64,000 nt of DNA from Anaerolineae bacterium (GCA_018648685.1 JABGQT010000072.1:40566-104565); one strand, 5' to 3'. Positions 26,049-34,070 are shown, numbered from the stretch's first letter. A program made the numbers and translations. Notes: a model not told the origin generated them from the sequence alone.

Positions 26049-26780
26049 CTACGGCAATTGCTGCGCCGCATCTTCATCCACCATCCAACGTGTGCTCTCC
26101 ACCGAGATCGCCTGCGAGGGAAAACGATCAATATCTCTTTCTTCGCCGAGCGCATTGGCGAGCGCATCCGCTTTGGATGCGCCGCTGACCATGAAAACGA
26201 TTTCGCGCGCGTGATTGATGACAATGGGCGTAAGCGTCAGCCGCGTGGATGGTCTGCCTTGATAATCGCCTTCTGTGCTGATAACGGGATTTGTCCACAG
26301 CGCAGATTGCCCCACAAAAAGGGATGCGGTGTGCCCATCATCTCCCAGCCCGAGCAGAACCAGATCGAAGCGGACATGTTTTGAGTTTGATTTCGTATAA
26401 GAATCTAGCGTTTGATGATAAGCGTCTACTGCTTCGCGCGGAGAGAGATGTGTGGGCATCGGATGCAGATTTCCATCGGGAATGCCAACGTGTTTCAGCA
26501 AGGCTTCGCCTGCCTGATAAAAATTACTCCCTGCATCATCATGTGGAACATGGCGCTCATCGCCCCAGAAGAGATGCACTTTCTTCCATTCGATTTGACT
26601 TTTAAACGGTTCTTGCGCAAGTAAGCGATAGGCTTTTAGCGGCGTACCACCGCCGCTGAGCACGGCAAGGAAACGTCCGCGTGCGCGGATGGCTTCATCT
26701 GCCTTTTGGATGAAGTGTTTGGCGAAGGCGAGAGCGAGGGTATCGCTGTTTGGGTAGATGTTTAGGTTTTGTGGGTTCAT
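26049..26780 (-). CDS. pgl: 6-phosphogluconolactonase
   Basis: 243 residues from ATG 26780; the longer ORF to 26834 reads into a family A repeat. Family blocks: 'LAVLSGGGTPLKAYRLLA', 'LFWGDERHVPHDDAGSNF', 'LLGLGDDGHTASLF', 'VSGASKADAL'. It hydrolyses 6-phosphogluconolactone in the oxidative pentose phosphate pathway. The gene order gnd-zwf-pgl on the minus strand gives the three consecutive enzymes, so the group supplies NADPH and ribulose 5-phosphate. No clear ribosome site is visible because of the repeat upstream. Confidence 0.95.
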   Translation of the reverse strand: MNPQNLNIYPNSDTLALAFAKHFIQKADEAIRARGRFLAVLSGGGTPLKAYRLLAQEPFKSQIEWKKVHLFWGDERHVPHDDAGSNFYQAGEALLKHVGIPDGNLHPMPTHLSPREAVDAYHQTLDSYTKSNSKHVRFDLVLLGLGDDGHTASLFVGQSALWTNPVISTEGDYQGRPSTRLTLTPIVINHAREIVFMVSGASKADALANALGEERDIDRFPSQAISVESTRWMVDEDAAQQLP

Positions 26781-26790
26781 TTTTTTGTGA

Positions 26791-26896
26791 TGTGATTGCG
26801 AAGGAGCGATAGCGACTGTGGCAATCTCCCCCACTGTCGTGGAGATTGCTTACCCCTTCGGAGCACAGGTCGACGATAAAACTGTCTCGCAATGAC
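26791..26896. repeat. Palindromic repeat family A, copy 4
   Basis: TGTGATTGCGAAGGAGCGAT to TCTCGCAATGACA with inner GGCAATCTCCCC and GTGGAGATTGC. The 310-base gap between zwf and pgl is made of this copy, family C copy 2 and family D copy 2, one after another. Confidence 0.88.
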
Positions 26897-26916
26897 AAAT
26901 CAAGTTAGGTTTGGGG

Positions 26917-27012
26917 AGTGCGTCGCACGAACTTCGACAGACTGATTCTTGTCGATGGGAAAATGTTCACCGAAGAGTAGAATCTCATCTTTTTGGTGCG
27001 ACGCACCCTCTA
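26917..27012. repeat. Palindromic repeat family C, copy 2
   Basis: AGTGCGTCGCACGAACTTCG on the left and TTTTTGGTGCGACGCACC on the right. Its reverse complement aligns with copy 1 along the whole unit. Confidence 0.85.
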
Positions 27013-27024
27013 TTTGCTTTAGTG

Positions 27025-27092
27025 AGCGGAGTCCAACGTCTCCAGACGTTGGTTTTTGATAACGCCGAAATCTGGAGATTTCGGACTCCAAA
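27025..27092. repeat. Palindromic repeat family D, copy 2
   Basis: 'GGAGTCCAACGTCTCCAGA' on the left, 'TCTGGAGATTTCGGACTCCA' on the right, each half itself a hairpin. It ends at the base before the zwf stop codon. Confidence 0.8.
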
Positions 27093-28556
27093 CTAATTTA
27101 TTCGATGACTCACACAACCAAATCGCCATTGATGCCCATCGCGGGCGAGGAGAGCGGTAGATTCTTCGGGACCCCACTCTCCTTTTTTATGGGTAGCAAG
27201 TTTGGGTTGAGCGCGTTCCGCCCAGCTATTTATAACGGGATCAATTATCCGCCAAGAGGCTGTTATTTCATCGGAACGGGTAAAGAGGGAGGCATCCCCA
27301 TCCAATGCTTCAAGCAGTAAACGCTCGTAAGCTTCGGGGATAGTGGCGCCGTCGAAGAAATCGTCGTAGGCAAAATCCATGTTGACGGAGCGCATTTCCT
27401 GATCGGAATCGGGGACTTTTGCCTCGAAGCGGAGTTGAATGCCTTCGTCGGGCTGGATGCATATCGAGAGGATATTTGGAGTGAAATCGCGCCCTTCGGG
27501 GAGGTCGAACATGAGGTGCGGCGGGCGCTGAAACTCGATGATGATCTCGGAATTTTTATGTTTGAGCGCCTTGCCGGAGCGCAGATAAAATGGCACGCCC
27601 TGCCAGCGCCAATTATCGATAAAGAGTTTGAGGGCGGCATAGGTGGGGGTTTGAGAATTGGGTGCAACGCCTTCGGCTTGAGCATAACCCTCGTATTGGG
27701 CGCGGACGGTATCGTTGAGATCAATGGGGCGAATGCTCTGGAAAACCTTCGCTTTTTCGTTGCGGACGGCATCTGCGTCGAAGGATGCGGGAGCTTCCAT
27801 GGCGACCAATGCGAGCAATTGAAAAAGATGATTTTGGAACATATCACGCAGGACACCCGACTTATCGTAATAGCCTGCACGTTCGCCAACATCGACACTT
27901 TCGGCAACACTGATCTGGATGTTGTTGATATAGCCTCGATTCCAGAGCGGCTCAAAGATGGTATTCGCAAAACGGAAGAAGAGGATATTTTGGGAGGTCT
28001 CTTTGCCGAGATAATGGTCGATGCGATAGACCTGACGCTCTTCAAACGCCGCATGAACAGCACGGTTGAGTGCCTGTGCGGAGGCGAGATCACGCCCGAA
28101 GGGTTTCTCGATGATGATGCGTCGCCATTTGTCAGCATCTTCTTTTGACATGCCTGCTTTCCCTAGAAAACCAGCAACAGGTGCATAGAATGAAGGAGCG
28201 GTGGCAAGGTAGTAAAGGCGGTTGGCGTTATCGCCTTCCAGCCCATGCAAGAAAGTGTGTAGTTTTGCAAAATCATCGGCTTGGTCGAGATTGCCACGAA
28301 AATAATGGATGCGCGTGACGAAATCCCCCCAGATTTTCTCGTCGAAAGTGTCTGGGCTAAATTTCTGAACACCTTCACGCAAGCGGGCACGGAAAGTTTC
28401 ATTGTCGTAAGGGCGACGGGCAAAACCGACGACATTGGCGCACTCATCCAGTCGCCCCTTTTTGAAATTATTATAGAGGGCGGGGATGAGTTTTCGCCAA
28501 GTTAAGTCGCCGGATGCACCGAAGATGATGATGCTGGTGGTGTGTTGTTTCTGCAT
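27093..28556 (-). CDS. zwf: Glucose-6-phosphate 1-dehydrogenase
   Basis: 487 residues, normal length. Coenzyme motif 'IIIFGASGDLTWRKLIPALYN', catalytic 'YRIDHYLGKE' with the active lysine and histidine, and 'NQIIIEPFGRD'-type block here 'IIIEKPFGRDLASA'. It oxidises glucose 6-phosphate to the lactone with NADP and is the entry point of the oxidative pentose phosphate pathway. It sits between gnd (94 bases upstream) and pgl on one strand, so the pathway is encoded together. Start ATG 28556 follows GGGGG. Confidence 0.98.
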   Translation of the reverse strand: MQKQHTTSIIIFGASGDLTWRKLIPALYNNFKKGRLDECANVVGFARRPYDNETFRARLREGVQKFSPDTFDEKIWGDFVTRIHYFRGNLDQADDFAKLHTFLHGLEGDNANRLYYLATAPSFYAPVAGFLGKAGMSKEDADKWRRIIIEKPFGRDLASAQALNRAVHAAFEERQVYRIDHYLGKETSQNILFFRFANTIFEPLWNRGYINNIQISVAESVDVGERAGYYDKSGVLRDMFQNHLFQLLALVAMEAPASFDADAVRNEKAKVFQSIRPIDLNDTVRAQYEGYAQAEGVAPNSQTPTYAALKLFIDNWRWQGVPFYLRSGKALKHKNSEIIIEFQRPPHLMFDLPEGRDFTPNILSICIQPDEGIQLRFEAKVPDSDQEMRSVNMDFAYDDFFDGATIPEAYERLLLEALDGDASLFTRSDEITASWRIIDPVINSWAERAQPKLATHKKGEWGPEESTALLARDGHQWRFGCVSHRIN

Positions 28557-28650
28557 TATGCCCCCATCCTAGCCTTCCCCCGAGGGGGGAAGGGACAAAT
28601 TCTCCTCCCTGTGGGGGGAGTTAGAGGGGGGCTGGAGTGAGTCTTTTTCA

Positions 28651-29559
28651 TTACTCCGCCTTTTTTACAGCGTGCCCGCCGAACTGATTGCGCATCGCAG
28701 AAAGGACTTTGGCGGCGTAGCTTTCATCTTGTCGGCTGGAGAATCGTCTCTGTAGTGAGAGTGTGATGACGGGCGCAGGTACATCTAAATCGACGGCTTC
28801 AAAGACAGTCCAGCGTCCTTCGCCGCTATCCGAAACATAGCCAGCGATATCGCTCAAATCCTGGTCATCTTCGAGGGCGTTGGCGGTTAGATCGAGCAGC
28901 CATGAGCGGACGACGCTGCCGTGTCGCCAAATCTCTGCGACCTGATGCAGGTCAAGACCAAAATCTTTCTTGGCGTGCATGATCTCAAATCCCTCGGCAT
29001 ACGCCTGCATCATGCCATATTCGATTCCATTGTGGATCATTTTGACAAAATGTCCGGCTCCGACAGGGCCAACATGTCCCCAACCTAAATCTGCAGCTGG
29101 AGCGAGAGTCTCGAAAATCGGACTCAGCCTTGAAACGGCTTCCGTTGTTCCACCGATCATCATACTGTAGCCTTCTGCGAGCCCCCAAACGCCTCCGCTA
29201 GTGCCGACATCCACATAATTGATCCCTTTTTCTGCCAGCGTTGCTGCCCGTCGGATATCATCTTTATACATCGTGTTTCCACCGTCGATAATGGTATCCC
29301 CATCTGAAAGCAGTTCGCCCAACTCGTCGATGACGGATTCTGTTATTTTCCCAGCAGGGACCATTACCCAAACCACACGCGGCGCAGATAATTTCTCGGT
29401 GACTTCGGACAAAGTCCGCGCACCTTCTGCGCCTTCAGATTCCGCCTTTTGGATAGCTTCTTCGTTCAAATCGAAAGCGACGACGTTATTTCCACCGCGT
29501 AGCAAGCGCGAGGTCATATTCGCGCCCATTTTTCCTAATCCGATCATAGCTAGTTTCAT
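28651..29559 (-). CDS. gnd: 6-phosphogluconate dehydrogenase (decarboxylating), short YqeC/GndA type
   Basis: 302 residues, the short form rather than the 470-residue form. N-terminal 'MKLAMIGLGKMGANMTSRLL', then 'IIDGGNTMYKDD', 'YVDVGTSGGVWGLAEGY' and 'AGHFVKMIHNGIEYGMMQAYAEGFEI', which hold the substrate and coenzyme sites and the catalytic lysine. It makes ribulose 5-phosphate, CO2 and NAD(P)H. AGGAG precedes the start. It leads the gnd-zwf-pgl group. Confidence 0.97.
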   Translation of the reverse strand: MKLAMIGLGKMGANMTSRLLRGGNNVVAFDLNEEAIQKAESEGAEGARTLSEVTEKLSAPRVVWVMVPAGKITESVIDELGELLSDGDTIIDGGNTMYKDDIRRAATLAEKGINYVDVGTSGGVWGLAEGYSMMIGGTTEAVSRLSPIFETLAPAADLGWGHVGPVGAGHFVKMIHNGIEYGMMQAYAEGFEIMHAKKDFGLDLHQVAEIWRHGSVVRSWLLDLTANALEDDQDLSDIAGYVSDSGEGRWTVFEAVDLDVPAPVITLSLQRRFSSRQDESYAAKVLSAMRNQFGGHAVKKAE

Positions 29560-29577
29560 AATTTTCTCCTGTCCAGT

Positions 29578-29925
29578 TTAAGCTGCTAATTCAAAAAGCC
29601 TATCAATGATATTTTGATGATGCTCCGATAATTTCTGGTTAGCTTCAAAACCAAGTTGGGCATCAAGGATTTTACATATTTTTCGAATATCAGAGATAGA
29701 GGTGGAAGATCTTGAGATATTGTTTTCAGAAAACACCTGGGCGATCAACTCACGCGTAATTGAATCTATCTCACTGATTGCAACACTTTTTCCCATGCGA
29801 CGTTCCAAGAAAGTTCGATTTGTGAGAATAAAACACTCGGTGATGCCGTCTTGTAATTGGGGCAAAGTGATCATGTTAAGTTTTAGTTTTAATGCCAGAG
29901 AATATTGAACAGGGTCTTTTTTCAT
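29578..29925 (-). CDS. Hypothetical soluble protein (115 residues)
   Basis: No family recognised. Predicted mostly helical, with 'FILTNRTFLERRMGK' and an acidic/hydrophobic C-terminus 'HHQNIIDRLFELAA'. It has a good site (AGGAG before ATG 29925) and ends 18 bases before gnd, so it may be the first gene of the pentose phosphate run. It is more AT-rich than its neighbours. Confidence 0.6.
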   Translation of the reverse strand: MKKDPVQYSLALKLKLNMITLPQLQDGITECFILTNRTFLERRMGKSVAISEIDSITRELIAQVFSENNISRSSTSISDIRKICKILDAQLGFEANQKLSEHHQNIIDRLFELAA

Positions 29926-29964
29926 TCTTGGTCTCCTGGATTTTTTTGATGTGGTTTAGAGTTT

Positions 29965-30785
29965 TTACTTAAACTCCCCATAAGCCGCAAACTCGACCAA
30001 GCCCGTATTCCCGCCGGTGCTGTCTACGACATCCAAACGGAGGGTGGTGGCAACTGCGTCGATCTCGAATTTATAAGCTTGCTCGGCATCGTCGAGGGTG
30101 AAGGGACCAAAAACTTCGCCGCTATCGGTGGTGATCGTAAAGCTCAAGGTGATCGCTGTACCATCGCCCATTGAGCGCGTCCAGACTTCGACAGCGGTCA
30201 GTTGCGCAGCTTGGGGCAATGTGATCTCGACGAAAGCATCATTCCCATCCCCGCTGGATGACCAGGCTGTGGCGCGGTTGCCATCTAGGGCGTTGTTCGC
30301 ACCCCAAGATTGGTCATTCGCTGCGCCGCCAAAGTTGCTGCTCACGTCCGTCACAGTTGCACCGCTCTCCAAAGATGCGAGATTAACTTCTGCGCTTTCG
30401 TCTACGGGCAGGGTGCGAAAAGTCATATTTTCGCTGGTATAGATCGTGCCGTCGGGCGCAGTCCCTTGCAAGCGATATTGATATTCGGTATCCGGTTCCA
30501 AGCCCGATAAAACGGGATGATGATCGGTATGTGCGCCGCCATCCATATCGGTATCGACCGAGAGTTGACCATATTCGGTGGTCGTGCCGTAAACAACAGA
30601 GCAAGCCAAAGGCACGCTCGATTCAAAGAGCAAAATGGCATCGTTAGCGGTCACTTCCACAATTTCAGGCGCGTCGTTGGCGTAAGCCTCTTCCAAGGAG
30701 CGGATATTGGCGGTCGTTTCTGGCGTAGTGCCACAGGCGGCGATGATGAATGTGAGTACGAGTGTGGTGAGTAATAGTTTTTCAT
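29965..30785 (-). pseudogene. Lipoprotein with FN3-like and discoidin-like domains; one-base frameshift in the signal peptide
   Basis: The track gives 29965-30696 from a TTG, but the frame stays open upstream and encodes a complete lipoprotein signal (LLLTTLVLTFIIAACG) with no start codon of its own. ATG 30785 lies just before, followed by five A residues; six A would join ATG to this frame as 'MKKLLLTTLVL'. So one A is missing at 30778-30782. The mature part has an FN3-like domain ('LSGLEPDTEYQYRLQGTA', residues about 30-105 of the track ORF) and an F5/8 type C-like domain ('GGAANDQSWGANNALDGN', 'LTAVEVWTRSMG'). It may be broken, phase-variable or a base-call error. Function is probably carbohydrate or surface binding. 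Confidence 0.7.
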
Positions 30786-30802
30786 TTTATTTTCTGTTTA
30801 GT

Positions 30803-30893
30803 TGTCATTGCGAAGCAGTTTGATCGCTGAAGCAATCTCCAAGATAGTGAAGGAGACTGCCACGTCGCAAAAGCATGCTCCTCGCAGTGACAT
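30803..30893. repeat. Palindromic repeat family A, copy 5
   Basis: TGTCATTGCGAAGCAG to GCTCCTCGCAGTGACA with inner GCAATCTCCAA and GGAGACTGCC. It fills the gap between two lipoprotein genes and ends five bases from the stop of the upstream one. Confidence 0.88.
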
Positions 30894-30897
30894 AGTT

Positions 30898-31527
30898 TTA
30901 GTGTTCTACTTCAAAACCCTCGCCAGAATCTTTTTCAAGATCGACGATGATTTCTTTCCCGCCAAAGCCATCCACAATGTCGTGTGCTCGGGCGATAACT
31001 TTTGTTATATCTTCTTGGATGACGATTCCGCTTTGGCTGCGGGTGAAGGGTTGCTCGTCCACATGCGGATGCGCCAGTAGACGGGTAAACACGTCACCTT
31101 CCCGGATTTTGAGCTGGGTTCCGTTTAATGTGAGAATATCCCAGCCATCGGCGTAATCGTCCCACCCCGTATCTGGATGGGATACCGTTACATGGAAAGT
31201 CCAGCTTCCATCGGCAGCTTGGATTGCCCGAACGAAAGTCACGTCGGCATTAGCGGCGGATGATGTTGCTGTTGGGGGTGCGGTAGCTGTATCCATAACA
31301 GGGGCAGGCTCCAGGCTGGGGATGATCCGCTCTGTTGGCAGCGGGGTAGATGTTGAAGGCACAGGGGTGCTTTGCGTTCCGCAAGCTGCCAAGAGAAGAG
31401 ACATCAAAAAAAGAACAAAAATGATTCCGCGAGGAGCATGCTTTTGCGACAAAGCGGTCTTACGGATCATGAGATTGCTTCGTCGAAAGAGCATTCTTCT
31501 CGCAAAATCAGTTTGAAATTTAAACAC
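30898..31527 (-). CDS. Lipoprotein of unknown function; N-terminus encoded by a family A repeat
   Basis: 209 residues from GTG 31527, which overlaps the trxB stop, or 190 from ATG 31470. Either way the residues just before the signal helix ('KTALSQKHAPRG') come from repeat copy 6. The helix 'IIFVLFLMSLLLAACG' has a good lipobox. After a Thr/Pro-rich linker, the mature domain holds 'TFHVTVSHPDTGWDDYADGWD', 'FTRLLAHPHVDEQPFTRSQS' and 'ARAHDIVDGFGG', a well conserved block that I know only from uncharacterised proteins. Histidines and acidic residues hint at metal binding, not shown. It is likely co-transcribed with the Grx-TrxR gene. Confidence 0.8.
   Translation of the reverse strand: MFKFQTDFARRMLFRRSNLMIRKTALSQKHAPRGIIFVLFLMSLLLAACGTQSTPVPSTSTPLPTERIIPSLEPAPVMDTATAPPTATSSAANADVTFVRAIQAADGSWTFHVTVSHPDTGWDDYADGWDILTLNGTQLKIREGDVFTRLLAHPHVDEQPFTRSQSGIVIQEDITKVIARAHDIVDGFGGKEIIVDLEKDSGEGFEVEH
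31422..31509. repeat. Palindromic repeat family A, copy 6 (inside the lipoprotein coding start)
   Basis: TGATTCCGCGAGGAGCATGC to TTCTCGCAAAATCA with inner arms degenerate (GATCATGAGATTGC). It spans the region from the trxB stop into the signal peptide of the downstream lipoprotein and is read through in frame. Confidence 0.8.
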
Positions 31528-32764
31528 TCTTCAAATACTCCCGAATGAGCAGGGCGGCAGTTGCGCCCTCACCAGCCGCCGAGGCGACTTGTTTAGTGCT
31601 ATCGGCGCGGACATCACCAGCGGCAAAAATGCCGGGGACGCTGGTTTCGAGCAGGGTGGGGTCACGGGATTCGTAACCGGCGGGGCGAGGAGCATCGTGG
31701 ACAAGACTGTGCCCGCTGACGATGAAGCCCCACTGATTGGTTTCTACGCCAGAGTTGGCGAGAAAGCCTGTGTTGGGGATTTGCCCGATAAAGGTGAAAA
31801 CGCCCGAGGGGTGAATTTCTTCTCTTTGGTCGGTCTTGCGGTTTTTGATGATAACGGTTTTGAGTTTGCTTTCTGCGCCCTGGAATTCGAGGGTTTCGGT
31901 GTTGAAACGCACATCGATTTGGGGATGAGAGAGCACTTTATCTTGCAATACTTTGCTGGCGGTCAGTTCGCTGCCGCGCACAAGCAGGGTGACTTTTTCG
32001 ACAAATTTTGTCAGGAAGACGCTTTCTTCGGTAGCACTGTTGCCGCCGCCAATGACGGCAACGGGCATCCCCTTGTAGAAGGGGCCGTCACAGGTGGCGC
32101 AAAAATGAATGCCTGCGCCTATATATTTCTCTTCGCCGGGGACGTTAAGGCGTTTGTAGCTGCTGCCCGTAGCGATGAGGACGGCTTTGGCGGTGTATTT
32201 ACTGCCGTCGCCGGTTGCGATGTGTTGATAATTATCGTCGCTGCGAACTTCGGTGACATCTTGGGCTTGCAAAAATTCAACGCCGAAACGTTCTGCTTGC
32301 AGACGTAGCTGATGCGAAAAATCTGCGCCAGAAATGCCTTCGGAGAAGCCAGGGACGTTATCGAGCCATTGGGTTGTGGCAGCCTGCCCACCGAGGGCAG
32401 CACGTTCGATCACGAGCGTGTCGATCCCTTCGCGAGCAGTGTAGAGGGCTGTGGTTAATCCGGCTGGCCCACCACCGATGACGATTAAATCGTAATGGCT
32501 ACGTTCGGCGGTGGTTTTTAGCCCGAGTTTGGTAGCTAACTCAGCATTCGATGGCTCAACCAGCAGCGAGCCATCTTCAAATTCGATGGTCGGGATGATG
32601 CGTTTGCCATCGTTCTTCTGGATGACGTATTGCTCGCCTTCTTTGTCTTCTTCAATATCCACCCAGTTATAGGGGATTTGGTGTTCGCCTAAAAATTGCT
32701 TTGCGCGGCGACAATCGGGACACCAGTAGGCTCCGTAAACTGTAATTTTGGGGTTGGTGGTCAT
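31520..32764 (-). CDS. trxB: Glutaredoxin-thioredoxin reductase fusion
   Basis: 414 residues. Residues 1-85 are a glutaredoxin/NrdH-like domain with 'YGAYWCPDCRRAKQFL' (CPDC site) and 'IIPTIEFEDGS' (cis-Pro). Residues 92-414 are a thioredoxin reductase with 'LIVIGGGPAGLTTALYTA', redox site 'HFCATCDGPFYKG' (CATC), 'AVIGGGNSATEE' and 'GIFAAGDVRADSTKQVASAAGEG'. The reductase can thus pass electrons from NADPH to its own fused thiol domain. No separate thioredoxin gene is near. It overlaps the downstream lipoprotein start by eight bases. Confidence 0.95.
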   Translation of the reverse strand: MTTNPKITVYGAYWCPDCRRAKQFLGEHQIPYNWVDIEEDKEGEQYVIQKNDGKRIIPTIEFEDGSLLVEPSNAELATKLGLKTTAERSHYDLIVIGGGPAGLTTALYTAREGIDTLVIERAALGGQAATTQWLDNVPGFSEGISGADFSHQLRLQAERFGVEFLQAQDVTEVRSDDNYQHIATGDGSKYTAKAVLIATGSSYKRLNVPGEEKYIGAGIHFCATCDGPFYKGMPVAVIGGGNSATEESVFLTKFVEKVTLLVRGSELTASKVLQDKVLSHPQIDVRFNTETLEFQGAESKLKTVIIKNRKTDQREEIHPSGVFTFIGQIPNTGFLANSGVETNQWGFIVSGHSLVHDAPRPAGYESRDPTLLETSVPGIFAAGDVRADSTKQVASAAGEGATAALLIREYLKSV

Positions 32765-32957
32765 GTCTCTCTCTCCTTGTTTTTATCGTTCTAACAGGAG
32801 ATAAGATGGGATCTTCTCAAGGATTCTTACGCGGTATATTGCTTTGTTTATCCCCACTTTCTTATGATGAAAGCATCGCGTAAAAATTATGGGAGATTAG
32901 CGAGAGAATTACGAAGGTTAATTAAGGGCTATCCTCAAAAATATTTCAGAATAGTTT

Positions 32958-33224
32958 TCAGTATTCTTGTAGCTCGAGCAAGAGTTTTTCTATCTCTTCC
33001 CCAAATGGAGTATCGTGAAATTCTGACGTCGCATCATATGCCCTTATGAGTCCATAACTGCTGCTTTTGACTTTTTCTTTATTTGGCTCGGGTAGTAAAA
33101 GCTCACTTCTTAATATACCAAAGTTTCTTAGGCAAGCTTGTATAACAAGATGCTTTGGATGCTTCAACAACAAATCATTTGCCAAGCCTATTAATCTATC
33201 AACTCTTTTTTGAATTTTGTTCAT
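32958..33224 (-). CDS. Small hypothetical protein overlapping the tlyA stop
   Basis: 88 residues, soluble and largely helical, no family recognised. ATG 33224 overlaps the TlyA stop (ATGA) and follows AAAGGA, so it is very likely translated. AT-rich and unlike TlyA in base use. The plus-strand ORF over its end (32864-33049) is taken as a shadow. Confidence 0.65.
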   Translation of the reverse strand: MNKIQKRVDRLIGLANDLLLKHPKHLVIQACLRNFGILRSELLLPEPNKEKVKSSSYGLIRAYDATSEFHDTPFGEEIEKLLLELQEY

Positions 33225-34048
33225 CGTTCCTTTCTCTCTCTTTCACTACTCACAGCCCTACTAATTACTTTTTCCTGATCTACTATTTCCCCTTCTCCCA
33301 TCCCCAACCAAACTAAAAACTCGACATTTCCCTTCGGGCCTTGAATTGGAGAGCGGATCAAGCCGCGCAGAGTGAAGCCTTGCTCTTGGGCAAAATCTAA
33401 AATCTCACGCAAAACACGTTTATGGATTTCTGCATCGCGGATAACACCTTTTCCCCGTGAGACTTCATCGCGTTTGGCTTCAAATTGGGGTTTGATGAGG
33501 GCGATGACACTGCTCCCACCCCCAGCCCCTCCCCCGCGGGCGGGAGAGGGGAGCCACTTTTTAATAACGGGTAATAAAACTTTCAACGAAATAAAAGATG
33601 CGTCTATGACGACCAAATCGACTGGTTCATCCAGCTTTTCAACGTGACGAGCATTGGTTTGTTCCATCACGACAACGCGGGGATCGTTGCGGAGTTCCCA
33701 GGCGAGGATTCCGTGACCTACGTCTATGGCGTAGACTTTGGCGGCGCCATTTTGGAGGAGGCAATCCGTAAATCCGCCGGTAGATGCGCCAGCGTCGGCG
33801 CAAACGAGATCCTGTACATTGACGGAGAATGCGTCCAAAGCGGCAGCAAGCTTATCTCCGCCGCGCGAGACGAAACGCTTTCCGCTGTCTACATCCAGTT
33901 TGGCGTCAGCTTTGATCATTTGTGAGGGAGCGACTGCGAGCTGTCCATCCACGCGCACTTTGCCTGCTATCACAAGGCGTTGGGCTAGTTCCTGCGATTC
34001 GGCAAGTCCCTGCTCAAAGAGAGAAATATCTAAACGGATTTTTGGCAT
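33221..34048 (-). CDS. tlyA: TlyA-family rRNA 2'-O-methyltransferase (S4 domain plus FtsJ-like domain)
   Basis: 275 residues. N-terminal S4 RNA-binding domain ('RLDISLFEQGLAESQELAQRL', core 'AESQELAQRLVIAGKVRVDG'), then an FtsJ-like methyltransferase: 'FVSRGGDKLAAALDAF', SAM motif 'CADAGASTGGFTDCLLQ', and 'VDLVVIDASFISLK' with 'IALIKPQFEA', giving the catalytic Lys-Asp-Lys set. Known members methylate ribose in 16S and 23S rRNA. A G-rich stretch of about 14 residues ('PSPARGGGAGGG') interrupts the domain before 'VIALIKPQF', and looks like an inserted repeat (see repeat entry). Downstream gene overlaps. Confidence 0.92.
   Translation of the reverse strand: MPKIRLDISLFEQGLAESQELAQRLVIAGKVRVDGQLAVAPSQMIKADAKLDVDSGKRFVSRGGDKLAAALDAFSVNVQDLVCADAGASTGGFTDCLLQNGAAKVYAIDVGHGILAWELRNDPRVVVMEQTNARHVEKLDEPVDLVVIDASFISLKVLLPVIKKWLPSPARGGGAGGGSSVIALIKPQFEAKRDEVSRGKGVIRDAEIHKRVLREILDFAQEQGFTLRGLIRSPIQGPKGNVEFLVWLGMGEGEIVDQEKVISRAVSSERERKER
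33511..33553. repeat. C/G-rich palindromic insertion inside tlyA
   Basis: 'CTCCCACCCCCAGCCCCTCC' followed by 'CCGCGGGCGGGAGAGGGGAG' on the plus strand, an imperfect inverted repeat unlike the surrounding base composition. It codes for Pro/Gly/Ser-rich text in frame. Similar G/C-rich runs stand in the zwf-gnd gap at 28.57-28.63 kb. Confidence 0.65.
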
Positions 34049-34070
34049 AGCTATATTGTACCTGTTGCGG

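Noticed and set aside
32864-33049. Plus-strand 61-residue ORF
   Set aside because: Overlaps the end of the better supported minus-strand 88-residue gene and has no ribosome site or family.
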